A stretch of 64,000 nucleotides of DNA from contig OZ243889.1 in NCBI GenBank assembly GCA_965213525.1, forward strand, positions 682,001-746,000, read 5' to 3'. The position numbers and the translations under genes were made by a program. This document shows positions 19,808 through 28,821 of this stretch, piece by piece. The notes under the pieces were generated by a model. It was not told the DNA's origin. It did no database searches and saw only the letters and a program-made list of their open reading frames with translations. Each line of letters opens with the position of its first letter. Position 1 is the first letter of the stretch. The stretch is from G965213525 sp965213525. GTDB lineage: Bacteria; Actinomycetota; Acidimicrobiia; Acidimicrobiales; Poriferisodalaceae.

Positions 19808-19848
19808 GTGCGCCGCCGCCCAGGCCCCGACCCCCGCTGAGCGCATCG

Positions 19849-20427
19849 ATGGCACCCGGACGGACCGGACCGGTGGGGCTGGTGCTCGTCGTGGCCGGGC
19901 CCTCAGGTGCCGGCAAGGGCTCGATCGTGCAACGCCTGCTCCAGCGCGACGAGGCGTTCGTGCTGTCGAGGTCCTGGACCACTCGCCGTCGACGCCAGAA
20001 CGAGCCGTCGGATTGGTACACCTTCGTCGACCGGGCCGCGTTCATGGCCAGGGTCGACGAGGGGGGCTTCCTCGAGTGGGCCGAGGTGTTCGACCACCTC
20101 TACGGCACGCCCCTGCCCGAGGCCGCCGACGATCACGACGTCATCCTTGAGATCGACGTCCAGGGCGCCCAGCAGGTGCGAGAGCGCATCCCCGGGTCGG
20201 TCGTGGTGTTCGTGCGGCCGCCCAGCCGGGCCGAGCAGGAGCGGCGGCTGCGCTCACGAGGCGATGACCCCGGTCTGATCGAGCGGCGGCTGTCCAAGGC
20301 CGATGCCGAGGAGGAGGTGGGCATCGCCCTCGCCGATCTGGTGGTGGTCAACGACGAGCTGGAGCGCGCCACCGACGTGGTGCGCGCCTTCCTGCGCGGC
20401 GTCCGGGTGGGCCGCCGCGGCGCGTGA
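19849..20427 (+). CDS. gmk: Guanylate kinase
   Basis: Phosphorylates GMP to GDP with ATP. The 192 residues carry the P-loop VAGPSGAGKGSIV, the GMP-binding SRSWTTRRRRQNE and YTFVDRAAF segments, EWAEVFDHLYGTP and the lid ILEIDVQGAQQVRE. Upstream, the gap after mihF is 41 bases and no separate promoter is obvious. Just downstream 20428-20523 contains the rpoZ promoter. Confidence 0.96.
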   Translation: MAPGRTGPVGLVLVVAGPSGAGKGSIVQRLLQRDEAFVLSRSWTTRRRRQNEPSDWYTFVDRAAFMARVDEGGFLEWAEVFDHLYGTPLPEAADDHDVILEIDVQGAQQVRERIPGSVVVFVRPPSRAEQERRLRSRGDDPGLIERRLSKADAEEEVGIALADLVVVNDELERATDVVRAFLRGVRVGRRGA

Positions 20428-20479
20428 GCACGAGCGCCTGCCCGGCGCCGGTGCCCGTAGCCGGGCGTCGTCGGGCTGG

Positions 20480-20485
20480 TACCGT
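20480..20485 (+). promoter_or_regulatory. Putative -10 box for rpoZ
   Basis: TACCGT lies 38 bases before the rpoZ GTG, giving a leader of about 32 nt that ends in an AGGA ribosome site at 20514-20517. Confidence 0.4.
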
Positions 20486-20523
20486 CGGACGGTCGTCGCC
20501 AGCTCTCGATGTGAGGAACCGCC

Positions 20524-20886
20524 GTGGAGTCCCACGACAGCATGATGAACCCGCCCATCGGCGAGCTGTTGGAGCGGGTCGACTCGAAGTTCACGTTGGT
20601 GACCCTGGCCGCCAAGCGGTCTCGCCAGATCAACTCGTACTTCAACCAGCTCGGTGAGGGTCTCGGCGCCATCGTGCCGCCCCAGGTCACCTCGGTCGCT
20701 CGCAAGCCCCTGTCGATCGGCTTCGAAGAGGTGGCCCAGGACAAGATCGGCTACGAGACCTTCGACCCCGTCGCCGAGGCCGAGGCTGCCGCCGCCGCGC
20801 TGATCGCCGCCGAGGCGGAAGAAGACCTCCCCGAGGGCACCGTCGACCTCACCGTCATCGAGGGCGGCGCCGACCGCGACAGCTGA
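20524..20886 (+). CDS. rpoZ: RNA polymerase omega subunit
   Basis: Assists assembly of the beta-prime subunit. The 120-residue protein has the omega core MNPPIGELLERVDSKFTLV, AAKRSRQINSYFNQLGEG and the KPLSIGFEEVAQDKI segment typical of actinobacterial omega. An acidic, alanine-rich C-terminal tail follows. GTG 20524 is chosen from the upstream AGGA. A shorter start at ATG 20545 is possible. Confidence 0.94.
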   Translation: MESHDSMMNPPIGELLERVDSKFTLVTLAAKRSRQINSYFNQLGEGLGAIVPPQVTSVARKPLSIGFEEVAQDKIGYETFDPVAEAEAAAAALIAAEAEEDLPEGTVDLTVIEGGADRDS

Positions 20887-20971
20887 GCCGGCGCTCGTCG
20901 CGTCGAGCCGCCCCGCCCGTCGCTGCGCCCGTCCGCCCACCCGCCTGACGTCTCGACGCTCTCGTCCCGCC

Positions 20972-22177
<1,206 letters not shown>

Positions 22178-22200
22178 CGCCCCCCGCCCGCGCCGGGGGC

Positions 22201-22218
22201 CGTCGCGCCGGCGCGACG
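22201..22218 (+). terminator. Perfect palindrome after coaBC
   Basis: An 18-base perfect palindrome (stem CGTCGCG, CCGG centre) lies 23 bases after the coaBC stop. No U-tract follows. It may end the mihF-coaBC transcript before the separate metK promoter, or it may be a chance GC-rich palindrome. Confidence 0.4.
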
Positions 22219-22289
22219 TCTCCACATCGTCGGGCCGTGCGACGAGGTGCGCGCACCACGTGAGACGGGGTCCCGAGCCGGCCCGGGGC

Positions 22290-22295
22290 TACGGT
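22290..22295 (+). promoter_or_regulatory. Putative -10 box for metK
   Basis: TACGGT lies 43 bases before the metK GTG, predicting a leader of about 31 nt. This is too short for any known SAM riboswitch. Confidence 0.4.
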
Positions 22296-22332
22296 GGACG
22301 GGCCGTGATCCGGCGGCGCCGAGGGGCAGGTC

Positions 22333-23526
22333 GTGTCGAGCAGCTGGAAGTTCACGTCCGAATCGGTGACCGAGGGCCACCCCGACAAGATGGCCGACCA
22401 GATCTCCGATGCGGTGCTGGACGAGCTCCTCGCCGAGGACCCCGACAGCCGGGTCGCCTGCGAGACGTTGGTGACGACGGGTCTGGCCATCGTCGCCGGT
22501 GAGATCACCACCGTGGCCTACGTCGACATCCCCGCCGTGGTGCGCCGCACCATCAACGACATCGGCTACGACCGCGAGGCCTATGGCTTCGACGGCAGCA
22601 CCTGTGGCGTCATGGTCTCCATCGACGAGCAATCGCCCGACATCGGCCGGGGGATCGACAGCTCCGAGGAGCTGCGCTCGGGCCAGGCCGGTGAGGGAGA
22701 CGCGCTGGACCGCCAGGGTGCGGGCGATCAGGGGATGATGTTCGGCTACGCCGCCGACGAGACCGACGTGTTGATGCCGGCCCCCATCCACCTCGCGCAC
22801 CGCCTGGCCGAGCGCCTCGCCGAGGTGCGCAAGGCGGGCACCGTGCCCTACCTCCGTCCTGACGCCAAGACCCAGGTCACGTTCCGCTACGAAGACGACC
22901 GACCCGTCGCCCTGGACACGGTCCTCATCAGCACCCAGCACGACGACGGGGTCGATCGGGATTCCATGATCCGTCCCGACCTGTTGGACGAGGTCGTGCG
23001 CCCGGTCCTGCCCGAGGCGTTCGCCGGTGACGACTTCCGCTTCATCGTCAACCCGACGGGCCGGTTCGTCATCGGCGGTCCCGTCGGCGACGCCGGCCTG
23101 ACCGGGCGCAAGATCATCGTGGACACCTACGGTGGGTCGTCCCGCCACGGCGGCGGGGCCTTCAGCGGCAAGGACCCGACCAAGGTCGACCGGTCAGCGG
23201 CCTACGCCGCCCGCTGGGTCGCCAAGAACCTCGTGGCCGCCGGCGCGGCCCGGCGGCTCGAGCTGCAGGTCGCCTACGCCATCGGGGTTGCCCAGCCGGT
23301 GTCGGTCATGGTCGAGACGTTCGGCACCCACCAGGTCGACAGCGGCCGCATCGAGGCCTGCGTGCACGAGGTGTTCGACCTGCGCCCCGCAGCGATCGTG
23401 CGAGACCTCGACCTGAAGCGCCCGCTGTACCGGGCCACGGCCGCCTACGGCCACTTCGGCCGCCCCGGCCTGCCGTGGGAGGAGCTGTCCAGGGTCGACG
23501 CGGTGCGGTCGGCGCTCGACCTCTGA
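22333..23526 (+). CDS. metK: S-adenosylmethionine synthetase
   Basis: Condenses methionine and ATP to SAM, the donor for the many methyltransferases encoded around it. The 397 residues include TEGHPDKMADQISDAVLD at the N-terminus, GAGDQGMMFGYAADET and the signature GGGAFSGKDPTKVDRSAAY. GTG 22333 follows a GAGGGG-type ribosome site. The downstream priA frame begins within about 90 bases. Confidence 0.97.
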   Translation: MSSSWKFTSESVTEGHPDKMADQISDAVLDELLAEDPDSRVACETLVTTGLAIVAGEITTVAYVDIPAVVRRTINDIGYDREAYGFDGSTCGVMVSIDEQSPDIGRGIDSSEELRSGQAGEGDALDRQGAGDQGMMFGYAADETDVLMPAPIHLAHRLAERLAEVRKAGTVPYLRPDAKTQVTFRYEDDRPVALDTVLISTQHDDGVDRDSMIRPDLLDEVVRPVLPEAFAGDDFRFIVNPTGRFVIGGPVGDAGLTGRKIIVDTYGGSSRHGGGAFSGKDPTKVDRSAAYAARWVAKNLVAAGAARRLELQVAYAIGVAQPVSVMVETFGTHQVDSGRIEACVHEVFDLRPAAIVRDLDLKRPLYRATAAYGHFGRPGLPWEELSRVDAVRSALDL

Positions 23527-23615
23527 GCGCCCCGCCACCCGACGCCGCGCCACCGGGTCGTCCACCGGCCCCAGCCGGTGGAGGCGCCGGCGGCTCCGCT
23601 CGGGGCGTCGCCGAG

Positions 23616-25391
23616 GTGGGGCGGGTCGTGCGGGTGGTGGTCGACGAGGCGGCGATCGAACGGCGCTTCGACTACGTCGTGGCCACCGGCACCCCGGCAC
23701 GGGTGGGCGACCCGGTCCGGGTCGATCTCGGCCCCCGCCGCCTGGGAGGATGGATCGTCGACGTCGACGTCGACAGCCCCGAGGGCGTCCAGCCCCGTCC
23801 GATCCGCCGCCACGGCGGTCACGGGCCGAGCCCCGACCTGGTCGAGCTCGCCAGCTGGGCCGCCCGGCGCTGGCTGGGCCGCCCCGCCCAGTTCCTCGCC
23901 ATCGCCACACCGCCCCGCCGCATCCACCACCTGCCGCCCGACCGACGCACGGTCATGCCGCCACCTCCGGCACCGTCAGGCGATGCCTCGGCCGTGGTCC
24001 GGCGATGGCCACCGGCAGCGTCACGCCTGCCCATCGTGCTCGAGGCCGCAGCACGGGGGCCGACCCTGGTGATCGTGCCCTCGCATCGGGCGGTCAGCGG
24101 TCTCGTGGCCCGGCTCGGCCGAGAGGGCCTGTCGGCGGTGTCGTGGCCCGACGGGTGGGCCGATGCCGCCGCGGGGGTGGATGTCGTCGTCGGCACCCGC
24201 TCCGCGGTCTGGGCCCGGGTGAGGGGCCTCTCCTCCATCGTGGTCAGCGACGAGCACGACGAGGCGTTGCGCTCCGAGCGCGCCCCGCACTGGCAGGCGC
24301 GCGACGTGGCCGCCGAGCGGGCCCGTCGCCAGGGCGTGGCCTTCATCGCGCTGTCGCCGTCGCCGAGCCTGGAGGCGCTCGGGTCCTTCCCGCTCGTCGC
24401 CCCCAGCCGGGCCGAGGAGCGGGCCGGGTGGCCGATCGTCGAGGTGTGCGACCGCCGGGGTGACGCCCCCGGGCCGGGGACGTTGTTCTCTGAACGCCTC
24501 GTCGAGCTCGTCCGCTCACCGGGGCGGGTGGTGTGCGTGTTGAACCGGACCGGGGTGGCCGGCCTGCTGCGCTGTCGGCGCTGTGACACCGTCGTGGCCT
24601 GCCAGCGTTGCGGCTCGGCGGTCGAGCAGCCTGGCGAGGAGCTGGCCTGTCGGTCGTGTGGGGCACGTCGACCGGTGCTGTGCCTGGACTGCGGGTCGAC
24701 GCGGCTGGTGCGCCTGCGTCCCGGGGTGGCCCGCCTCGCCGACGAGCTGTCGGCGCTCGTCACCGAGCCCGTCGACGAGGTCACCGCTACGAGCGCTGAC
24801 CCGCCGAGCTCACGGGTGGTCGTGGGCACCGAGGCGGCGTTGCATCGCGTCGCCAGGGCCGACGTCGTGATCTTCTTGGACATCGACCGTGAGCTGCTGG
24901 CGCCCCGCTTCAGGGCTCACGAGCAGGCGGTGTGGCTGATCGCCCGGGCAGCCCGGCTGGTCGGACCCCGCCGGGGCGGCGGGCGGGTGCTGTGCCAGAC
25001 CAGGGTGCCGGACCACGAGGTGCTGAGGGCGCTCGCCTCGGCTGATCCCGGCCGACTGGCCGGACTCGAGCGGCGGCGGCGCCACGAGCTGGCCCTGCCG
25101 CCCGAGGTGGGCCTGGGGGTGATGACCGGAGCGGGCGCAGCCGCCGGCGCCGCCGAGCTGGCGCACCGGGCGATCGGTGCGCCCGGTCATGATCGCTCGG
25201 GCGGCACGGGTGCCGCGAGGGACGGCGGCGGGCAGGGCGGCAGACCCGGCGTGGAGGTGGACGGACCCGCCGCCGACGGCTCGTTCGTGTTGCGAGCGGC
25301 CGACGGGCCCGCCCTGGCCGATGCGGTGCGGGCGCGCCGGTTGCACCGGCGGCCCGACGTGCGCATCGAGCTCGACCCGCCCCGCATCTGA
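23616..25391 (+). CDS. priA: PriA-like primosomal protein N' without Walker A
   Basis: PriA restarts stalled replication forks. This 591-residue protein keeps the N-terminal DNA-binding domain (VVVDEAAIERRFDYVV) and the eight-cysteine zinc module (CRRC, CQRC, CRSC and CLDC) at about residues 310-360. Helicase-like blocks are also recognisable (VIVPSHRAVSGLVARL, VVGTRSAVWARVRGL). However, no GxxGxGKT Walker A exists where it should precede VIVPSH, and the DEEH box reads SDEHDEAL. It is therefore probably an ATPase-dead, structural PriA, as is known for actinobacteria. The start is uncertain. GTG 23616 leaves a 89-base gap after metK, whereas longer frames overlap metK. Confidence 0.88.
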   Translation: MGRVVRVVVDEAAIERRFDYVVATGTPARVGDPVRVDLGPRRLGGWIVDVDVDSPEGVQPRPIRRHGGHGPSPDLVELASWAARRWLGRPAQFLAIATPPRRIHHLPPDRRTVMPPPPAPSGDASAVVRRWPPAASRLPIVLEAAARGPTLVIVPSHRAVSGLVARLGREGLSAVSWPDGWADAAAGVDVVVGTRSAVWARVRGLSSIVVSDEHDEALRSERAPHWQARDVAAERARRQGVAFIALSPSPSLEALGSFPLVAPSRAEERAGWPIVEVCDRRGDAPGPGTLFSERLVELVRSPGRVVCVLNRTGVAGLLRCRRCDTVVACQRCGSAVEQPGEELACRSCGARRPVLCLDCGSTRLVRLRPGVARLADELSALVTEPVDEVTATSADPPSSRVVVGTEAALHRVARADVVIFLDIDRELLAPRFRAHEQAVWLIARAARLVGPRRGGGRVLCQTRVPDHEVLRALASADPGRLAGLERRRRHELALPPEVGLGVMTGAGAAAGAAELAHRAIGAPGHDRSGGTGAARDGGGQGGRPGVEVDGPAADGSFVLRAADGPALADAVRARRLHRRPDVRIELDPPRI

Positions 25392-25488
25392 GCGACCCGA
25401 CGGCCACGTCGGCCCGGCTGCGGTCCTCGGCTGGTCGTCGCCGCGGGCGCAAGGGGTCGGGGGGAGACCCACCGATGGAGCGCACCGA

Positions 25489-25494
25489 TATCCT
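25489..25494 (+). promoter_or_regulatory. Putative -10 box (leaderless def)
   Basis: TATCCT ends exactly 7 nt before the ATG at 25502, predicting a leaderless mRNA and supporting that start over the upstream ATG at 25475. Confidence 0.5.
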
Positions 25495-25501
25495 GACGTC
25501 G

Positions 25502-26038
25502 ATGGAGATCCGCACCGTCGGCGACCCGGTGCTGCGCCAGGTCGCCTCTCAGGTCACCGACATCGACGAGCGGCTGGTCCGCCTCACCGAGTCGATGTTC
25601 GTGACGATGTACGACGCACCCGGCATCGGGCTGGCCGCCCCCCAGGTCGGGATCCAGCAGCGGTTGTTCGTCTATGACCTGGGCGACGGCGAACAGAAGG
25701 TGATCGTCAACCCCGTCATCGTCGAGTCCGAGGGGGAGTGGGTCTACGAGGAGGGGTGCCTGTCGATCCCGGAGCTCAGCTTCGAGATCGTGCGGCCCAA
25801 GGTCGTGCACCTGAGGGGCGTCGATCTCGACGGCGATGACGTCGAGGTCGAGGCCGATGAGCTGCTGGCCCGTCTGTTCCAGCACGAGCTCGACCACCTC
25901 GACGGGGTCCTGATGCTCGACCACCTCGACGACACGACCCGCAAGCGGGCGCTCGCCGCCCTGCGTGACAGGGCGCTGCGCCATCCGGCGGGGCCAGCGA
26001 CCCGTCCGGCGTCAGCCGGCGGTCTGCAGCTCCCCTGA
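25502..26038 (+). CDS. def: Peptide deformylase
   Basis: Removes the formyl group from nascent proteins. It is a mononuclear metalloenzyme of 178 residues. All three motifs are intact: GIGLAAPQVG, EGCLSIPE (metal Cys) and QHELDHLDG (HExxH). The chosen ATG gives the family N-terminus MEIRTVGDPVLR and lies 7 nt after a -10 box. A longer frame from 25475 would add nine unconserved residues. It is followed by fmt, its partner in the formylation cycle. The last 15 residues are an unconserved tail. Confidence 0.96.
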   Translation: MEIRTVGDPVLRQVASQVTDIDERLVRLTESMFVTMYDAPGIGLAAPQVGIQQRLFVYDLGDGEQKVIVNPVIVESEGEWVYEEGCLSIPELSFEIVRPKVVHLRGVDLDGDDVEVEADELLARLFQHELDHLDGVLMLDHLDDTTRKRALAALRDRALRHPAGPATRPASAGGLQLP

Positions 26039-26070
26039 GCTCCGCTGACCTCATCGGGCATGGACCTGGG

Positions 26071-26952
26071 CTGGCGGTCCCTCCGGCGCAGCCGCGCCGC
26101 ATCGCCTTCCTCGGCACGCCCGAGGCGGCCGTGCCGACACTACGGTCCCTCGTCGCCGCTGGTCTCGACGTGGTCCGCGTGGTCACCCGTGCCGACAAGC
26201 GGCGCAGCCGCCGGGGTGCGCCCGGCCCCAGCCCGGTCAAGGCCGCAGCGCACGAGCTGGGGGTCGAGGTCACCCACGATCTCGCCGACGTCAGCGGCGG
26301 GGAGGTCGACCTCGGCGTCGTCGTCGCCTACGGCCGCCTCGTGCCCCGTGCGGTGTTGGAGCAGCTGGCGATGGTCAACCTGCACTTCTCGCTGCTGCCC
26401 CGCTGGAGGGGCGCAGCGCCGGTCGAGCGGGCCATCCTCGCCGGGGACGACACCACCGGGGTCTGTCTCATGGGACTGGCCGAGGGGCTCGACACCGGGC
26501 CGGTGTACGCCTGTGTCGAGCGGGCGATCGATCCCCGCACGACCGCTGAGCGGCTGCGGGCCGACCTCGCCGGCGACGCCGCCGAGCTCGCCGCCCGCAC
26601 CCTCATCGAGGGCCTCGACGCCCCCTGCGTCCAACAGGGCGAGGTGACCCACGCCGACAAGATCACCCCCGAGGACCGCCAGCTCGACCCGCACCGTCCC
26701 GCCGCCGAGCTGGACCGGGTCGTGCGCATCGGGGGAGCGTGGACGACGTTGAGGGGTCGGCGCCTGCAGGTGATCTCGGTCCGGCCGGTGACCGGCCACG
26801 GTGAGCCGGGCACGCTCGACGGCACCACGCTGATCACCGGCGACGGGGGTCTCGAGCTCCTCGAGGTGCGACCCGAGGGCCGGGCCACCCAACCCGCCGA
26901 GGCCTGGCTGCGCGGAGCCCGGCTGGGCCCCACCGATCGCCTCGGCTCGTGA
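26071..26952 (+). CDS. fmt: Methionyl-tRNA formyltransferase (start unclear)
   Basis: Formylates initiator Met-tRNA using 10-formyl-tetrahydrofolate. The frame contains RIAFLGTPEAAVPTLR at the N-terminus and the catalytic segment NLHFSLLPRWRGAAPVERAI (Asn, His), with the catalytic Asp in EGLDTGPVYA. The C-terminal tRNA-binding domain carries LRGRRLQVI. The first canonical in-frame start is GTG 26131, which would delete the GTPE motif. The preceding ATG (26060) is out of frame. CTG 26071 is my provisional start, giving 293 residues. A one-base error between 26060 and 26100 is an equally good explanation. The stop overlaps rsmB. Confidence 0.88.
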   Translation: MAVPPAQPRRIAFLGTPEAAVPTLRSLVAAGLDVVRVVTRADKRRSRRGAPGPSPVKAAAHELGVEVTHDLADVSGGEVDLGVVVAYGRLVPRAVLEQLAMVNLHFSLLPRWRGAAPVERAILAGDDTTGVCLMGLAEGLDTGPVYACVERAIDPRTTAERLRADLAGDAAELAARTLIEGLDAPCVQQGEVTHADKITPEDRQLDPHRPAAELDRVVRIGGAWTTLRGRRLQVISVRPVTGHGEPGTLDGTTLITGDGGLELLEVRPEGRATQPAEAWLRGARLGPTDRLGS

Positions 26953-28139
26953 GCGACGCGACCGCCCGCCGCCGATCGGCCCACCCGCTCGCCCGGAGGG
27001 GGTCCGCCCGGCCGAGATCGGGTCGCGAGGTCGCCCACGACGTCGTCGTCGCCGTCGATCACGGCGGGGCCCGGGTGGCGCCCGCCCTCGACGAGGCGCT
27101 GCGGGGCGCGGGGCTCGACGACCGTGACCGGCGCCAGGCCACCGACCTCGTCTACGGCGTCGTCCGCCGTCGCCGGTTCCTCGATCACGCCCTCGACGTC
27201 CACCTGCGTGGCTCGGTCGAACCGGTCGTGCGCGCTGCGCTGCGCATCGGCGCCTTCGAGCTCCTCGAGCGGGCCGTGCCCGCCCACGCTGCGGTGTCTG
27301 AGGCCGTCTCGCTCGCCCCGAGGCGGGCCCGTGGCCTGGTCAACGCCGTCCTGCGCCGGGTGGCGACGAGCCCGCTGAGAGCCGAGGACGCGCCGCTGGC
27401 CGTGCGGCTGTCGTACCCGGACTGGATCGTCGAACGGCTCACCGCCGACCTCGGCGCGACCGACGCCCACGCTGCGCTGGCGGCGATGAACGAACCCGTC
27501 GAGACACCTCGGCGTGCGGATGGCTACCGCCAGGACCCGGCCTCGGGGTGGGTGGTGGACGTCGTCGGCGCCCGTCCCGGTGAGGTCGTCGTCGACGCCT
27601 GCGCCGCGCCGGGCGGCAAGGCCACCGCGCTGGCCGGCCGAGGCGCCCGGATCGTCGCCATGGACCTGGACGCAGCCCGTGCCCGGTCGATGCGGGGTCT
27701 GGCCGACGAGCTCGGGGTCGGGCTCGCCGGGGTGCTCGGCGACGCCCGCCACCCCCCGCTGCGCATCGGCGCCGTCGACAGGGTGCTGGTCGACGCGCCC
27801 TGCAGCGGCCTCGGGGCCCTGCGGCGCCGAGCCGACGCCCGCTGGCGGATCACCCCGGCCGACATCGACCGCCTCGTCGGCGTCCAGCGACAGATCCTCG
27901 CAGCGGCGGTCGAGCTGGTGTCGCCCGGCGGCCTGGTCGTCTACTCGGTGTGCACGCTCACCACCGATGAGACCACCCGGGTCGTCGATGCGGTCACCGC
28001 CGTCGACGACCGGTCCGTCGTCGAGGAGATCGACCTTGGCCGTCGCTGGCGGCGATCGGGGTCAGGCGTCGTCGTCTTGCCCCAGGACCACCGCACCGAC
28101 GGGATGTTCGTCGCCGCCCTGCGCCGCCGAGACGTCTGA
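26949..28139 (+). CDS. rsmB: 16S rRNA m5C967 methyltransferase, Sun/RsmB family
   Basis: Methylates cytosine in 16S rRNA. The 396-residue protein has a NusB-like RNA-binding N-terminal domain (about 20-150) and a Rossmann methyltransferase domain. Motif I is VDACAAPGGKATALAG. The two catalytic cysteines are in DAPCSGLGALRRRAD and YSVCTLTTDE. The 40-residue basic N-terminal lead is unconserved. The GTG start overlaps the fmt stop, which is the usual def-fmt-rsmB order. Confidence 0.94.
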   Translation: MSDATARRRSAHPLARRGSARPRSGREVAHDVVVAVDHGGARVAPALDEALRGAGLDDRDRRQATDLVYGVVRRRRFLDHALDVHLRGSVEPVVRAALRIGAFELLERAVPAHAAVSEAVSLAPRRARGLVNAVLRRVATSPLRAEDAPLAVRLSYPDWIVERLTADLGATDAHAALAAMNEPVETPRRADGYRQDPASGWVVDVVGARPGEVVVDACAAPGGKATALAGRGARIVAMDLDAARARSMRGLADELGVGLAGVLGDARHPPLRIGAVDRVLVDAPCSGLGALRRRADARWRITPADIDRLVGVQRQILAAAVELVSPGGLVVYSVCTLTTDETTRVVDAVTAVDDRSVVEEIDLGRRWRRSGSGVVVLPQDHRTDGMFVAALRRRDV

Positions 28140-28180
28140 GCCGACCCAGCCGCTCTGGCGCCGGCCGGTCCGACGCCGGG

Positions 28181-28186
28181 TACCGT
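28181..28186 (+). promoter_or_regulatory. Putative -10 box (leaderless Mog-type gene)
   Basis: TACCGT ends 7 nt before GTG 28194, predicting a leaderless transcript starting at that codon. An upstream GTG at 28185 overlaps the box and is less likely. Confidence 0.45.
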
Positions 28187-28193
28187 GCCGGCC

Positions 28194-28763
28194 GTGTCTC
28201 CCGCTGCGCCCGACGGCGCCGCCCACGACTCGTCCCCCGGCCCCGGCCCCGGCCCCGGCCCTGGCCCCGGCCCCGGCCCCGACCACGGCCAGAAGGCCAA
28301 GGTGCTCACGGTGTCAGACGGGGTCGTCGCCGGCACCCGTGAGGACCGCTCGGGTGAAGCCCTCACCGCGCACCTGGTCGAGCTCGGCTACGACGTGACC
28401 GACCGGCGGGTCGTGAGCGACGGCGTCGACGCGGTGTCGAGTGCGTTGGTGGAGATGACCGACCGCTTCGTCGGCCTCGTCGTCACCACCGGCGGCACCG
28501 GTTTCACCGACCGGGACCTGACCCCCGAGGCGACGTCGGCGATCCTCGATCGCCAGGCGCCTGGGCTGGCCGAGGCGATGCGGCTGGTCAACCCGCTCGG
28601 ACGGCTGTCGAGGGCGGTGGCTGGCACCAGGGGCCGGGCGTTGGTGCTCAACACCCCGGGTTCGACCGCAGGGTGCGTGGAGACCCTCGACGCCGTCGCC
28701 GACGTGTTGCCCCACGCCCTGTCGCTGCTGGCCGGCGAGCCCGCAGACCATCCCCACCCCTGA
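28194..28763 (+). CDS. MoaB/MogA-type molybdopterin biosynthesis protein
   Basis: Members adenylylate molybdopterin before metal insertion. The roughly 160-residue core holds KVLTVSDGVVAGTREDRSG, the MPT-binding VVTTGGTGFTDRDLTPEAT and VLNTPGSTAGCVETL. The N-terminus is preceded by a disordered Gly-Pro run (nearly eight GP pairs) encoded by a hexanucleotide repeat. Whether it is functionally MogA or MoaB cannot be decided. No other moa gene is nearby. The length of 189 residues is normal once the run is discounted. Confidence 0.88.
   Translation: MSPAAPDGAAHDSSPGPGPGPGPGPGPGPDHGQKAKVLTVSDGVVAGTREDRSGEALTAHLVELGYDVTDRRVVSDGVDAVSSALVEMTDRFVGLVVTTGGTGFTDRDLTPEATSAILDRQAPGLAEAMRLVNPLGRLSRAVAGTRGRALVLNTPGSTAGCVETLDAVADVLPHALSLLAGEPADHPHP
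28235..28276 (+). repeat. Seven-copy CCCCGG microsatellite in the Mog-type gene
   Basis: Seven tandem six-base units run without a gap, and only the fifth copy carries a C-to-T change. The array is in frame and encodes alternating Pro and Gly. Slippage by whole units would change only linker length. Confidence 0.95.
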
Positions 28764-28807
28764 GCCTGCCCCGGTGAACGGGTGCGGGCGGTCACCGGGC
28801 CCGGCGC

Positions 28808-28813
28808 TACCGT
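28808..28813 (+). promoter_or_regulatory. Putative -10 box (leaderless hisG)
   Basis: TACCGT ends 8 nt before ATG 28822, consistent with a leaderless or almost leaderless hisG message. Confidence 0.45.
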
Positions 28814-28821
28814 CGCCCCCC

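Noticed and set aside
22219..22332. Possible SAM riboswitch before metK
   Set aside because: The predicted leader is only about 31 nt and shows no SAM-I, SAM-II or SAM-IV core. An ordinary -10 and ribosome site explain the region.
28181..28193. GTG 28185 as start of the Mog-type gene
   Set aside because: It overlaps the -10 box, so it would not be transcribed. GTG 28194 lies 7 nt after the box.
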